A DNA stretch of 64,000 nucleotides, from assembly GCA_024663395.1 (NCBI GenBank), contig JANFAH010000034.1, positions 639,006 to 703,005 on the forward strand. Reading direction: 5' to 3'. Positions 20,659-33,265 of the stretch are shown piece by piece (position 1 is the first letter of the stretch; every line of letters starts with the position of its first letter). The notes beneath the pieces are model-generated. The model was given only the letters and a program-made list of their open reading frames with translations. It searched no databases and was not told where the DNA came from. The DNA comes from Pisolithus tinctorius. Its lineage: Eukaryota > Basidiomycota > Agaricomycetes > Boletales > Pisolithaceae. The translations under genes and the position numbers were made by a program.

Positions 20659-20873
20659 CCAGGACATGGCCTGGTAAAGTGGGTCTATTTAGCCTGGGGA
20701 AAACCCAGGTTCACCTGGAAAGGAGGTCTATTTAGCCTGGGCAAATCCCAGGATCAACCTGGAAAGCAGGTCTATTTACCCTGGGGAAAGCCCAGGATCA
20801 ACCTGGAAAGCAGGTCTATTTAGCCTGGGGAAAGCCCAGGATCAACCTGGAAAGGGGCTCTGTTTAGCCTGGA
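20659..20873. repeat. 44-bp minisatellite in right arm
   Basis: Reverse complement of 17612-17826, with the same number of units. Confidence 0.85.
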
Positions 20874-21122
20874 GAAAGTCCAATTTGGACCCCAGCTACC
20901 CTTTCATTTGATGTATAATATATATATATTACAGAGAAAACATTTTCTCCAACCATATTAAATTGCTGCCCTGGAGAATCTCCAGCTAGGGAATGGAGAA
21001 TCTCCAGGAATGGTGGTGGAGAATCCCCAAAAGTTGGGAATTCCCAACAAAATGACACTCATTAGGTTAATACTTATATCAAAATCTCCAGACCTAATAG
21101 GTCTCTGAGGGGGGTTGACTGA

Positions 21123-21130
21123 AGTGGCAC
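21123..21130 (+). repeat. Right flanking direct repeat of palindromic element (AGTGGCAC)
   Basis: Matches 17370-17377. Confidence 0.6.
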
Positions 21131-21479
21131 ACCATACATCCCAAACATATTGGACATGTGGGCACCAAAGTTGAAGGATATCATGCAGACATTTGTGACA
21201 TTTCACTATCATATGTATAACAATAGGAGAAATACTGTTCATTGACATGCATTACAGGGAAGGCCTGTGGGAATTCACAGGTGACTGTTCCATGGAGCAC
21301 AATAACAACCACCACTGTGCTTTATATTGCACCACAATTTCTGCCACCTGACATTCTCTTCAAGGAGCCGAGCTGACTTACCCAAGACAAGTTGACAACA
21401 ATCTTGGAATGGTGGCAAGAGCAAAAAGAGCAGCATCCCAACAATATATTCAGCTTCAAGAAGTGGAGAGATGCTGGAG

Positions 21480-22317
21480 GGTCCCTCTGAATGCTGGTGG
21501 CAGAGGCTGACAGCAGTGGAGCAAGGATGGGTGTGAAGCAGGATTTGGATGGGACCCCAGACCACTCAGAAGGCAAAAGGACAATGGATAGAATGATGTG
21601 GGGTAGGAGGAAGCAGCAACAGCAAACAGGTATGAAGGAATGCATCTGGAACTTAAATGTCTGGCAATATTATCTAATGGGGGACAAAGTTGTAGGGTCT
21701 GATTCTGACAATGAGTCCAATCTCTATCAAATACCACCAATATTGCCATCAAACAGAAATGATGGTACAGGCACAAGCATGGTGGATGAAGATGCCACAG
21801 AGGCAGTAGCATTGCCAGACTCCCAGTGGTGGATTGCTGGATGCCAAGTGGCTGAGGGCAACACCTGCTGGCCAATTGGTAAGCCAGTGGGATCACAACA
21901 GTGGAATATTGTTAACATTAATGGCAGACATTTTCAGCCATTGGCAAGGAACCACCAAATGCCTGGTGGCAGGTTGTGGGCTGCACCACAAGCACTGTGC
22001 AACCTATGCCAGAAGGCCACTGCACTGATTCACCTGATTCTCTCCAGCCAGCAGATCCTTTGGCAGTGCCAACAACTATCAAGAGAGCCCATAAACAGGA
22101 AGATTCAAAGTGCAAGTTGCCCATTCCATCAATGAGTCAGTACTTGTGCCATGGTCACTGAATTGTTGATTCAATTCATCTCTCAATTCTAGTACCCACA
22201 CACTGGACCAGCATAAACAATGCAAGTGGTATGTGGCAATCAAAAAGGGTGCAGAAGGCACCAAAGCAGCCCAATGATGATGTTCCTACTCCTAGTCCCT
22301 CCAAGAAACATAGGTGA
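21480..22317 (+). pseudogene. Decayed hypothetical gene
   Basis: Coding-like segments occur in more than one frame: an acidic stretch with DNESNLYQIPPILPSNRND (about 21700), then a Ser/Pro/Lys-rich C-terminus ending in PSPSKKHR and TGA at 22315-22317. Gaps between segments may be introns or decay. No family is recognised. Neighbouring genes share the strong loss of CpG. Confidence 0.3.
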
Positions 22318-22383
22318 TGTTAGCATTTGTATTTTACATGGCCATGGAATGTGATACTACATTTTGACAACCATTAGCTACAA

Positions 22384-23303
22384 TTACAATGAATCCTCAT
22401 CCAGTTCCAATTCATCCTCACCATCCCAATTGTGGGTCATCAAATCTTGTATATATTGCTGAGTCCTTGCCAGCTGCTCTCTCCTTGCAAGCAACAGGTG
22501 AAACCAGATGCTTGATTCCACCAACATATTGCTGTAGTGGTTGTAGGCCACAATGATTGGCCCATTGGTGGTGGTGTTAAGATGGGGTGGGTGTTCATCA
22601 ACTGGTCCTGAGAGAAGAACCACAAGCCACTGTGCTTTCTTCACTGCCAGATGATTGATATATATGTGAGGGATATCATAAAACAACTTACATGTTGTAA
22701 TTGGCCCTTTGTCATGAATTCCTTGTATACCCAAGTCACTGGTGAAATGTTGCAGTGCCAAAAAGTGAGCTAATACACTTAATACTGGTGGCATCAAGAG
22801 ATGACATGGTGCTCACCAGCAGTGGCATCAGTGGCTGTAGGCTGTGGAGATGGTTGCCATGATGTAGCTGGGATGGGCTGTGGCTCAGTGGTTGCCACAT
22901 CATCTAACTGCTCATCCATACATGCATGCTCCAGGGGAGATGGTGCAGTCTGTGGAATTTGTCCAGATGGCAGCAATGATCTAGGTGGGGGTGAGACTGC
23001 CAGGGAAGATGTTGGCAAATCCCAGCTGGGGGCAATGGTGACCAAGGATGGCATGGAATGACTTGCTTGTCATGCCTCCCATTGTTGATCAGCAGCAGAT
23101 GGCTGCACCTCCAGTGAAAGTGGTGGGGAGTCCCATGGTGGTGCAAGCATGCTGAGTGATGGCTGGGAAGGGCCAGCATTTGGTGGCATGGAGGACAATG
23201 GCAATCCTAGCTGATGGCCCCAAGCTGTGGCATTCATGGCTGCTCTGAATGGTAGAAATTCAGGTTCATCTATGGCCATATCTGTATTGTCAGCACCTGG
23301 CAA
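22384..23303 (-). pseudogene. Hypothetical two-exon gene with acidic C-terminus
   Basis: Exon 1 starts near 23303 (MPGADNTDMAIDEPEFLPFR) and is Pro/Ser-rich, with one TGA near 23070. A GTGAGC...TTAG intron lies near 22755-22815. Exon 2 encodes LALQHFTSDLGIQG and a helical segment with LARREQLARTQQYIQDLM, and ends in an acidic tail (DGEDELELDEDSL) at 22384. The family is not recognised. One stop and low CpG suggest a decaying copy of a repeated gene. Confidence 0.4.
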
Positions 23304-23651
23304 TACCCAAGGTTTCTTACATGGGGAGATGACTGGTGAAGGTTATTGACAGTTGTATGTTATAACAACTACTTACATCGAGTGTCTGGATTGCCTGGCC
23401 TCCACCTCCACCTTACTAACTTTTGCTCCATGATATTCAGCAATTTGTAGAATGTTGATAAGTTGAGTGAAATACTGTTGAATTGTGTTACAATGTTAGA
23501 TTTGGCTATTTGGGCTTGTTTGTCTACCAGCCAGTGTTGATGCTGGCACAATGGTTCATGAAAATATAAAATGCAGCTGCACTGCTGATGCAATTGTCAA
23601 CTATCACTTGACTGCATGCCTCTTGCACCAGTACCCCACTTCCACAAAAAT

Positions 23652-25465
23652 GTCCCAACATGCTGAAACATCCCAAACTGCCACTGCCACTGCTGCTGCT
23701 CCCTCCATCACTCTCCCACATGAAATAGTCACTAATGCTGCAGACACAGTCATGGTGGAGGTTTTGATGCTCCATGACCACAGGAACAAGGAATACCGGA
23801 AAAAAGCTATGCATGTCATTTGGGAACAGTTGGTTTGTGGAATGCCAATCTATTTATCCTCTGATATTTACAACACTCCAGACCCATGTATGCCCTTTGG
23901 TTGAGGAACTGCCCTCAAAATTCACCATCCCCACCCACATCATTGCTGCTGAAATGATTATGAGAGATCTGGGGGTGCTTATGGCATTGAAAGAGTGGCT
24001 GAACTTTGACAAGATCAGAAATGCAATGGATGCTGATGTTGCAGACCATCCATGGTACCAGATTGGAAGGCCCATCAATAAGGGTAAAGGGCACACAGTT
24101 CCATTAGAACCACTTCAGATAAGTGACACCACTGCTGCCACTGCTGACACTTTGGAAGAACCCCATGGCTGATCAACCAGTTGTGCTGCTCCTACTGGCA
24201 CTTGGCCCAGAAGTCAAAGGCCACAGAAGTGTACAAGGTCAGTGGCAGCCAGTGATGCCAACATTTCGACAGCAACTGCTGGAGCATCCACTGCTCACAG
24301 CTACTTGATTGCAGGTCTTTCAACCCCTGCTGCTGGCTATATGCCTGTTGCTGAAGAAGACTGATGTGATAGGTGCATGGAGAAAAATCTGCCATGTGCA
24401 GTCAAGCCAGGTTCTGCATGTTGGCAGTGTAGCTGCTGGAAGTACAGATGCAGTATCTTTGCTGGAGTGAAGGCTGCATGGTCACAGTCAAGGCAACCCT
24501 GCAGGCACATTGTAACTGAGGCACCTGATGGAGCAGTGGACCATCCACAAACCATCACAACCACCTGTCCCCCCAGCCAATGTCATCCTCAAAGCCCTTC
24601 ACCAGGGCCATCAGCCATGATATCCTCAGAACCCACCACTCCCACATGGCAGACCTGGAAGCAGCAGGCAGCTGCTAGAAGTATGACACCTGCTGCTGGC
24701 AAGACAACCACCTCAGCAGCTCCAAGCTCCTGCAGGCAAAGTAAGCCCTCCATTTCTTTCATTTTGCTATTCTTATTTGAGCCTAACATAGTTTTTGATG
24801 GAGTGGTCATTGTCACTCCATCCTGGCAGCAGTCAGGTCAGCAGACATCAAGCCCAGCATCCTGGGGGGTAGCAACATCCTGAAGCCATCTCACTACCCC
24901 ATCCCACCCAGTGACCCCCAATGCCACCCCCATGGAGTGTATGGAAGAGGAGATCACAGCATTGCAGCAGCAGCATATGGAGATGGCACAAGATCTCCTA
25001 GATACCCACTGTGAGCTTGCTGATACCCAGCAGGCCCTTGCAGATACCCAGACCAAGTTGCAGATGCTGTGCAATCTTGTCGAGGCCTTACACCAGCACC
25101 TGTACCTGTTGCCACACTCCTCACCAGATGCACCTGGACCCTCCCACCCCTCTCCCATTTGCTTTGCAATTATGAGTCATCAAGCAGTCATTCCCACTGA
25201 TGGTGCAAGGATACTTGACCTTGCACCCACTACAATGGTCCAGGAGGTTGCAATTGATACCAGCATCCTCCAGAACCTCCCAGGTGATATGCTTTTAGCC
25301 CCTTCTACTTCCCTGCCACCAACCCACCATTTTGCATACTCATCCACCCCTGGAGTAGGAGAAGCCCAGCCCCCTATCTATGTCTCTTTGGGGGCAGTTG
25401 CCAACCATGCTGGTGGGGACAATGCCAATGACAAGGATGCCACTAATTGGATGGAAGTAGATTAA
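23652..25465 (+). pseudogene. Zn2Cys6-type zinc-cluster and coiled-coil gene, decayed
   Basis: ATG 23652 starts MSQHAETSQTATATAAAPSI. Near 24377-24465 six cysteines have the spacing CX2CX6CX7CX2CX6C, which fits the canonical fungal Zn2Cys6 DNA-binding domain (CX2CX6CX5-12CX2CX6-8C). An intron with GTAAGC donor lies near 24740-24831. The C-terminal exon (24911-25465) begins with a Leu/Gln heptad coiled coil (EEEITALQQQHMEMAQDLLD and onward) and ends in an acidic tail at 25465. Several stops lie between the N-terminus and the zinc cluster. It resembles the antisense gene in the Gypsy element in layout: helix-rich part, Cys cluster, coiled coil. Confidence 0.45.
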
Positions 25466-25756
25466 CATGTCCATAGAATGTACTATTACCATTTCATTGT
25501 CACTATTGCTGAGAATGATCATCCCTGCCTGCTTTTGCTTTACATGGTGCAGATATGGTCTCTCTGGTGTGTGCCATCCCATTTGAGTCTGGCCAGGTGA
25601 CTGGCCTTGTGATTTATAAATCCACTGGTACAGCTAAGCTAGTGCACACCAGCAGCACCCTCAAATCACGCATGGTACTTGCCACATATGTCCTGCACAA
25701 TTGCAAGGGTTTAACCCTCTGACCCAGGTTGAGGCCATGCAATTGTGGCCTATGCC

Positions 25757-26110
25757 ACTTAATGCTGCTGCCACCAGCAAATAGCACTTGACATTGCCCA
25801 TTCCTGTCTATGCTGCTCAATGCTGGTGACACCCAATGTGTATGCTGCTGCTCATTCCCCTCCATGCCACCTGATGCCATCAACACCTGCCCCCTGCTGG
25901 TACCTCACATCCATGCCACCACCCCATTCTCATCTATGCAGCCACTCATTTCTGTCTATGCCACTTGATGCTGTCAACTTCTGAACCCCACTAGTACCTC
26001 ATACCCATGCTGCTACCCCATTCCCACATATGCTGCCTGATGCTGTCGACACCTTCCCCCTGCCAGTACCTCATATCCATGCTGCCACCCCATTCCCATC
26101 TATGCTGCAT
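25757..26110. repeat. Diverged ~72-bp tandem repeat
   Basis: About four to five degenerate units. Each contains a version of TGATGC(C/T)(A/G)TC, then AGTACCTCATA(T/C)CCATGC and CCCCATTCCCATCTATG. The last two units are both 72 bp. No frame is preserved across units. Confidence 0.6.
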
Positions 26111-27900
26111 GATCCCACCACATGCTGGCCACTCCCATTGGCTGCCACTCGATGCCACAGGCTTCTGCTCAGCACTAGTGATTACTGCTCCCTGTCTACT
26201 GCTGTGTCATGCTGGTGAGTTCTGCTGGCAATGCATGTTGCACTCTCCTCACTACCCACCCTATCTTTATATGCAAAACTATGCTGATGCATACTAGTGT
26301 ATGTGGCAATATGCTTTTGCATCTTCACTGGCTTACCACTTACCACACTGTCAGATGCAAGAAAATGCCACTTTTGCCTCAGTCATGCTCAGATGGTCCT
26401 TGCCACTGGTACTCACCACTCCAGTAATCCACCTGGCATTTGGTGCAATGGCATATCATGTTTCCACCATGTGCCAGGAGTTGCTGCTGTGTGCTGCTGT
26501 ATGCCCTAGACATACTGTGTTATCATGTTGGGCTGCCCTATGTACACAATGCAGATCTAGTCTGGGGTATGCTATATATGTCCCTATGACATAATGATAT
26601 TCTATTTGAAGCCTCTCCATGTGACACCTAAAAATATAATTGTAGCTGATTCTGGTGTCATGCATGACAATACAATTGTAGCCAATCCTGAATGACACAG
26701 GACAACATAATCACAGCCAATCCCTATGTTACAGTGACAACTTATAGGTCAGCTTGACCTCTGCTGGCCATCAGCAAAATCATCCAGATCTAGCAAGGCC
26801 TTGCTAGGCCTTGCTAGGCTTACTCAGCCTGGTAGAAGTTCAGTGCCCAACAAGGATGTAGTCTGCACAGCATAAGTGCTGCTAGCCTCACAACTTCTAC
26901 TAGGCCAAGCAGTCTCTGGCCAGCCTTGCTAGTTCTCATTACCTTTACTGCTAGTTTACTCAGCCTTACTAGGACTGGTTTTAATCACCAAACCACATAT
27001 ATTAGCACATACTATGATATACAGTGGACCAGACATTGCAGAGGGAGGGGGGAACACAACCATGTGCAAGAGAACAAATACTGGAGCACATGAAGACACA
27101 AACCAACATGCAAATAATAACAATGGCAGAATGGATGAAGAGCAGAACTGATGAGTGAACCTGAAATGACAATGGTAGATGGCATGAGGCAGATGAAACA
27201 GTGTACAAGAGAGTAAATACCAAATATGAAGAACCAGAAACCATGGGCATGCTTCCTCCTACCATGTCTGCATGACTTGGAGGTTAGAAGGGGTCAACTA
27301 TATGCCCACACATTTACCTTACTCACTGAACTCACATGTGTGAAGGCATCATTTGTCATTACTACACTCCTGATACATGGTTGAGACCCTGAGGCATGTC
27401 AGTGCCCATGCAAGGCATTAAAACAAAAAACAAAAAACAAAAAACTTACAAGGGAATGTCACCATATTGACCATGGAAATCATAAGTCTGTGCTGTGACA
27501 CATTCACATTATGCATTGATACTGGCAATTTGGACAGGTAAGTTGATGAGCAGTGGGATCTGTGACAAGCAGGGAAGAGGGGATGAAAGAGATGGGCAAA
27601 ATGAGAAGGAGGATCTTTAAAAGAGTTGGGGAAGTCCAATCAAAAATGTCCTAAAAGGGACAATTAGTATGGTGGCTGGACATTGAGTGGCCTCTAAGCT
27701 ATAGAGTCTGTGCGTTAGTTACCTGCAGTATTGTATCCATTTGTCATCCATGTCCCAGCTGTGGAGGATGACCTGAACAGCTCAAGATCCTTAAGGACAT
27801 CCAGCCACATGTCATCCTTACTAAGCCAGTGGCTCCAATGTCAGAAGTCTCAGGAGAGGTGGAATGCGACACTGCTGGATCTGAGAACAAGCAATCCATG
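26111..27900. other. CpG-poor region without recognisable genes
   Basis: Only short frames. A cluster of CTAGG/AAGGCCTTGCTAGG motifs lies at 26780-26970 and an (AAAAAAC)n stretch at 27420-27445. A similar CTAGG-rich cluster lies at 36590-36710, on the other side of LINE copy 2, so the two were neighbours before that insertion. Confidence 0.5.
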
Positions 27901-27915
27901 CCTAGCAATATACTT
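27901..27915 (+). repeat. Left target-site duplication of LINE copy 2
   Basis: CCTAGCAATATACTT is repeated exactly at 36250-36264. The LINE poly(A) tail (T run, to 27922) begins directly after it; its last T is ambiguous with the tail. Confidence 0.95.
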
Positions 27916-28454
27916 TTTTTTTCATGATTTAAGTGCTTGAGGGTAGTTGTAACCCTATGTCACACTATATGATCGTAGTTTATCTACCTAACTAGAGGCC
28001 CCCTGTGGCCTACCCTCCCTTACAAGCGAGTGAATGCCCTGGTGGCAGGGCCTTTGGCCCTCCACCAGTCCGCCATTCCCGCTGGCCATTTTAGACACTC
28101 CGCCTTGGAGTAAGGGTGGTTTAATGCTTCTGTCAGGCGATAATTCTATCTACACATAACCAGCTGCTTTTTAAGGCTAGCTGGAGCATGCACGTCGTGC
28201 TCTTCTGCATCCTTTTGGTGACTCTGCTGTGATGTGCTGAGATTGCATCTGCAATGGTAAGGTGGGTTTTTGGTGGTTGTCGAGGCACTTGTAGGAGGTT
28301 ACAGCTTATAGCTGAGGTGATTGGTTTATGGAACATGTCTGATCTCATGTGTGTTGGTCGGGTGGGGGGAGGGGGGACGTGAGTGTCGAGACAGGTGGTG
28401 TTTACGCTGAGTATGTGCTTGGTCTGCTGACAAGTGTTCTGGTCCTGGTGTTTG

Positions 28455-31400
28455 TTATGGTAGTCTTTTCATAGCTGAAATGTACTTGAACAGGTGTGAC
28501 TGCGCTGCTGCATTGGAGAGGATGTAGGATAGTGATGTGGCGTCTCTTCCCAGTGCGTTGTGGAGTACATGTCGCTCTCTGTTGTATCTGGGGCACTGGA
28601 AAAGGAAATGATGTACGTCCTTGGGAGTGGTCTCCCCACACTGCAGACACATGGGAGTGTCGCTTTGTTTAAAACAGTGCAGATGTTTGTTGAGTGGTAT
28701 GTGTCCTGTTTGTAGTTGTATGTACAGTCTGGCCTGTCTCTTGGGTAGTGAGGCGACTAGTTTTGTGTATGAAACTCCCAGGAGTAGGGGATCTATCATG
28801 GATATGCAGTCATGGCAAGGGGATTTTTGCCATTCTTTCTTCCATAGCGCTTTTAGTCTCGCAGTGTGGTATTGTTTAAGGGAGGAGATGCTGATGGGGA
28901 GTTGCTTGTTTAGGAACAGTGGTAGGTCTCCTGGTGGGCTTGTGGTTTCCGCTCTTTTTGCTGCAAGTTTCGCTTCTCTATCCGCTAGCTCATTTCCCTC
29001 CACTTCCATGTGTCCAGCTATCCATCGGAGCATGATGCTCTCTCTTGGTAGGCATTCTTCATTGCAGGTTTTGTGGATCATTGATCTGAACTGTAACAGT
29101 AGGTGATGTCCTGGTTTAGCTGAGGGGCGCTCACTGGATCTGATGACTGCCTGATTGTCTATGAGCACTGAGGCCAGGTATGTGACCTCATCTCTGGTGG
29201 CTAGTAAGTGTGCTGCTAGAAGGAGCGCTACTGCTTCTGCTTCGAACACTGTGTGTTCCGATGCCCGGCCTAAGTGGTGATGCAGTGTGACGATGTGCTT
29301 GAAGTTGACGTATAGAACAGCTGCTGTTCCTGTTCCTCCTTCCATGCTTGATCCATCTGTGAATATCAGCGTTTGGTCATTTGTCTGTGTGAAGTCTCTT
29401 ATTGCATCTTTTTTGCTGGGAGTGATGACAGTCGAGTGTGATGGGTGTGTGCTTGATGGTATTGGGCATGGGTGGATCGTCTCGATTGAGCCTGGAGAGA
29501 TTTCTAGGTCATGGATTAGTCAGTGGAGCATGGTTCTGTGGCATTTAACATTTCTTTTTTCTGTTCTTTTGATGTGCGGGTGAAGAGGGTGCGTGTCTGG
29601 TAAAGTTGATAGGCAGAGGGCGGTTTTATACAACATGTGTTGAATGAGTAGGGTCGCCGGCGGTATGTTGGCGTGTGCTAGTAGGGCGTCAGTAGGCATA
29701 GTTCTTATGGCTCCTGTTACCGCCAGTGCTGCTGTTCTTTGGATCGTTGTGATATGTTTTGCTATGCCTTTCAATCCTCTCAAATAGGAGGAGTGGTCTC
29801 TGGAGTAGGCTGATTGGAGCCATACTGGAGCGGTGTACATTACTTTTGGGACTACTACTGCTTGGTAGAGTTGGCACATGAGTTTTGTGGGGATTCCCCA
29901 GGAGGTTGATGACAGTCTTCTCAGGAGCAGGGCTTGTTTTGTTCCCTTGGCTATCGCTTGGGCCGCCTGTGCCTTCCACCTTAGTTCCTGGTCCAGTATT
30001 ACACCTAAGAACTTGTGAGTATGCGTCGGATTTATGGTAGAACCTCTTAGTGTTAGTGGTGGTCTGGGTTTGTTTCTACTGAGTGTGGAGTCCATGAGGG
30101 CGAACTTGCTGGTTTCGAAGCAGGAGTTGTGACTTTTGGACCACGCGTAGGCTCCATCTTCGCATTCCATCATGCTTTTTAGTGTTGTGTGAGTCTCTTC
30201 GAATGTTTTTCCTATGGCGATGAGAGCGGTGTCATCTACGAAAGCAAGTGTTAGTTCATTTTTGCCTTTGGCCATTTCTACTTGGTCCGAGCTGTAGATG
30301 ATGTATAGTATCATAGAAAGTGGATCTCCTTGTCCTATGCCGTTCTTCACGTCGAACCACTCAGATTCGTAGTCATCAAAATGTATCTTGGTTCTTCTGT
30401 TCGTTAGCAATCTTTCCATATACTTTACTATCTCTGGTGGTAAGCCTCTCTTTCTCATGTTGTGCAGCAGGTGGTCAGTGACCACATTTGGGAAGGCTCC
30501 TTCTATGTCCAAGAATAGTGCGGAGGCTACTTTTCCTTGTCGCCAGGTGTGCTGTACCGTGGTTTCGAGCAGGAGCAGTGAGTCTTCAGTTGATCATCCC
30601 AGTCTTCCGCTGAAGTGTGTTGGTGGGAGCAGTTGGTATTTTTCAAGTATGAACAACATGTTGTTGGCTACTATGGCTGACAGTAGTTTTGCAGTGGTGT
30701 TGAGCAATGCTATTGGGCAATAGGCTTTAGGTGTCATATAGTCTGCTTTGCCCAGCTTGCATAGGATTACCATTATGGATTCCCTCCACAGGTCGTAATA
30801 TGTTCATAGTGTTATTGCTGCATTGAAGAGATGTATTAGGTATTTGGAAAGGACAGGGGACTTCTGGAATACAATGTTGGCTATCCCATCTGGTCCTGGG
30901 GCCTTGTAGGGGCTGAGGTTCTTGATCGTGTGTTGTAGTTGGTCCCGTGTGATGGTAGACCAACGGGCTGCTGGCTGGGGGTAGTCATAGTTCTGTGGGA
31001 CTGACAAGTGGGGAGGGGGGGGAGGGAAGAGCGCTTGCGCGAATACTTCGCTTTTGCCTTCATTTGAGCTGACCGTGGTGGCTATGCCCTCGTCGTCAAT
31101 CTTTCTGAGTGTTGGTATGCAGGCCTTACTGCCATCTCCATACGGTTTGGATATGTACCCGTTAGCTATCCACAGGTCTTCATTGTTTGCTTCTTCCAGC
31201 CAGTCCCTCCAGTGAGACTTTTTGGCCGATTGGATGGCTTTTTCATAATCTTTTGCTTTCTCCTTGCATAGTCTGTGACTGGGGTGATCACGGATTGCCC
31301 AGAAGACATAGGAGGCTTTACTTAGTGTTTTCAGGTCATTGTGTAGCATAGTCAGTTCCCTCGTCCACCAGCATTTTTTGTGCAGGTGAGGGCATGTCCT

Positions 31401-32354
31401 TGGGACCTCCTTTTCCAACATTCTGCATAGCACTGTTTTGATGCCCCCCACTGTCCTTTGGAAATCTCTTTCATTAGGTATTACTGCTGGTGGTCCTATC
31501 CTTGCTAACTCAGCTTGGAGCATCTTGTTGAATTTCTTCCAGTTGACCTCCCAGAAGTTGTAGAAGGGGGTCAATTCCGTTGGTGTGAGTCCTATGTCTA
31601 GCTGCATTAGCACAGGGAGGTGGTCAGTGTTGGGGCCATGGTTTTCCGGGCTAGTGTCACAGCTGGTCAGGCCTTCCAGCATCAACTCTGTGCAAAAAAT
31701 GTTGTCCAGGCATGTCCAGTTTCCCATTGAGGAGGATTGGAGGGTCAGTGTCCCTCTGGGGAGGGTTTGTATCATACCGTAGTCCACTACCAGGTCGAGC
31801 AATTTCTGTGCTGATGTGAGTGCCATTGTTGTGAACAGGTGATGGTTTCACTCCTCATCCCACATGGGATGGTGCCTGTTGAAGTCTCCTAGCCACATCA
31901 TCCCATCGTTCGCCATTGGTCATGCTATTCTTATGTTGGTTGCTAGGTATGTCCCCAGTTTGTTGATCGTTCAGTCGTGTTTGCAGTCATTGTATATGTT
32001 GAACAGTGTGTACATCCCTTTTGTGGTTCTCAGCTTTGTTACTACTATGTCAGCCGATGGGAAGGCGATCTGTTCCTATATGTTAGTGCTTATCTTTGCA
32101 TTAACTAGAGTTACCGCTCTGTGTTTTTCGCCTTGGTTTAGCTTTGATGATGGGTATACTACTCTCCATCATGTATTTGTTCTTGTGTTACTGATTTTGT
32201 CGATGGGGGGTTCCTGCAGGGCTATTATGTCCCAGTCATCCACAGCTTGGCTGTTAATAAGTGAGTGTAGGGCTATATGGGAGTTATTAAGATTTTGTTG
32301 CCAGATGTGTAGGTTGTTCAGGGCATTATCTTGTTGTCGGTTGTCGTTCATCAT
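28455..32354 (-). pseudogene. LINE ORF2: APE endonuclease, reverse transcriptase, RNase H, zinc knuckle
   Basis: All segments are in one frame. APE endonuclease: LHIWQQNLNNSHIALHS and DIIALQEPPID near 32310-32190, MMWLGDFNRHHPMWDEE near 31890, NTDHLPVLMQLD near 31610. RT: YKAPGPDGI near 30905, DIEGAFPNVV near 30508, GIGQGDPLSMILY near 30340, catalytic AFVDDTAL near 30240. RNase H: 29380-28960 with EAEAVALLLA and AGHMEVEGNELADREAK. Cys/His knuckle: near 28640. The frame is cut by TGA or TAG at about 32169, 32085, 31970, 31845, 30804, 30590 and 29520. Most fit CGA-to-TGA; one fits TGG-to-TAG. At 29520 copy 1 still has CGA. Confidence 0.9.
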
Positions 32355-33265
32355 TCAAGAGGGTCAGGGGGGGGGTTGTCTACTGGCATTGAGTTTGCTG
32401 TGGGCATGGGATGGGGAGTAGGTCAGGGGGGTAGTGGGTGGTATGGTCCTAAGTTGCGGGGAGTGGGACCTCCCCTGCCTCCACATATTCTGTTGTTGTT
32501 CTGGCCTCGTCTTGGGGCAACGGTGCGGAAGTGTATCGCTTCACCCAGCATCATTTGTCTCATTTGGCCTTGAGGGGCTGGTTGCATTAACGGGGGTCTG
32601 GTTTGCCTGATGGGATCTGTGGGATGTGGGGGGAGCTCGACTTGGGTCCAATCATCCGCAGTGGGGAAGTAGGGCATGTGGTTTTCTGGGGTGCAGTTGT
32701 TCATGGTGTTGCATTTTCTGATAAACACAGGGCATTTTCTGTCTGAACTGGGGTGGGTGTCGCTCTGGCAGTTTGCGCAGTATACAGTGGGCAAGTTACA
32801 TGTCTGTGTGCAGTGGAGTTGAGCGCATATGCTGCAGATGTCCACTTCTTGTTTGCAGTCTTTTGCAAGATGACCTATTTGCTGACATTTGAGGCAATGG
32901 ATTGGTTCCTTTTTGTCCTTATGCGGACATAGCCTGTCCAGACCCCAGTAGAGTCCGTCCCTGATGACCTGGTTAGCTGTCTCGGGAGAGGCAAAGGCTG
33001 CTAGTGCGTGTGCTACATGTTGGTTGGGGGATTGCTTGGTTGGGTCTTTGATCCATTTGATCTGGCTTATGGAGCCCAACAGGATGTTGTTCTTGGTTTC
33101 CATTTCATGTAGCATGTCAGGGCGATGTGAGTCAAAGTGTGGAAAGCTGGTGAAAACCAAACAAATCCAACACAAAAGACAAATATGTGCAAGTGGTGGT
33201 TTACCTCTGCGGAACCTGGAGGGCAGAGAAACCTGAATGTGGGGGGGGAACTTCAAGTGGAGGTG

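Larger units (their letters stand above)
17378..21123. mobile_element. 3.7-kb palindromic (long terminal inverted repeat) element
   Basis: The two arms, about 17378-19123 and 19362-21123, are reverse complements of each other. Paired positions sum to 38485 over most of the arm, and several 60-126-codon frames are identical in both arms, so identity is very high. A 238-bp single-copy loop (19124-19361) lies between them. Outer ends differ by small indels. Termini are TTCAGTCAACCCCCC and its complement, flanked by a 7-8 bp direct repeat. The motif GGGGATTCTCCA recurs near both termini and near the loop. No transposase is encoded, so it is presumably non-autonomous. Confidence 0.85.

Noticed and set aside
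17662..20823. Paired 60-126-codon frames in the palindromic element as genes
   Set aside because: They lie in minisatellite or solo LTR sequence, have no domain, and appear twice only because the arms are inverted copies.
25840..26110. CRISPR-like array
   Set aside because: Units are contiguous and diverged, without regular repeats and unique spacers; this is eukaryotic minisatellite sequence.
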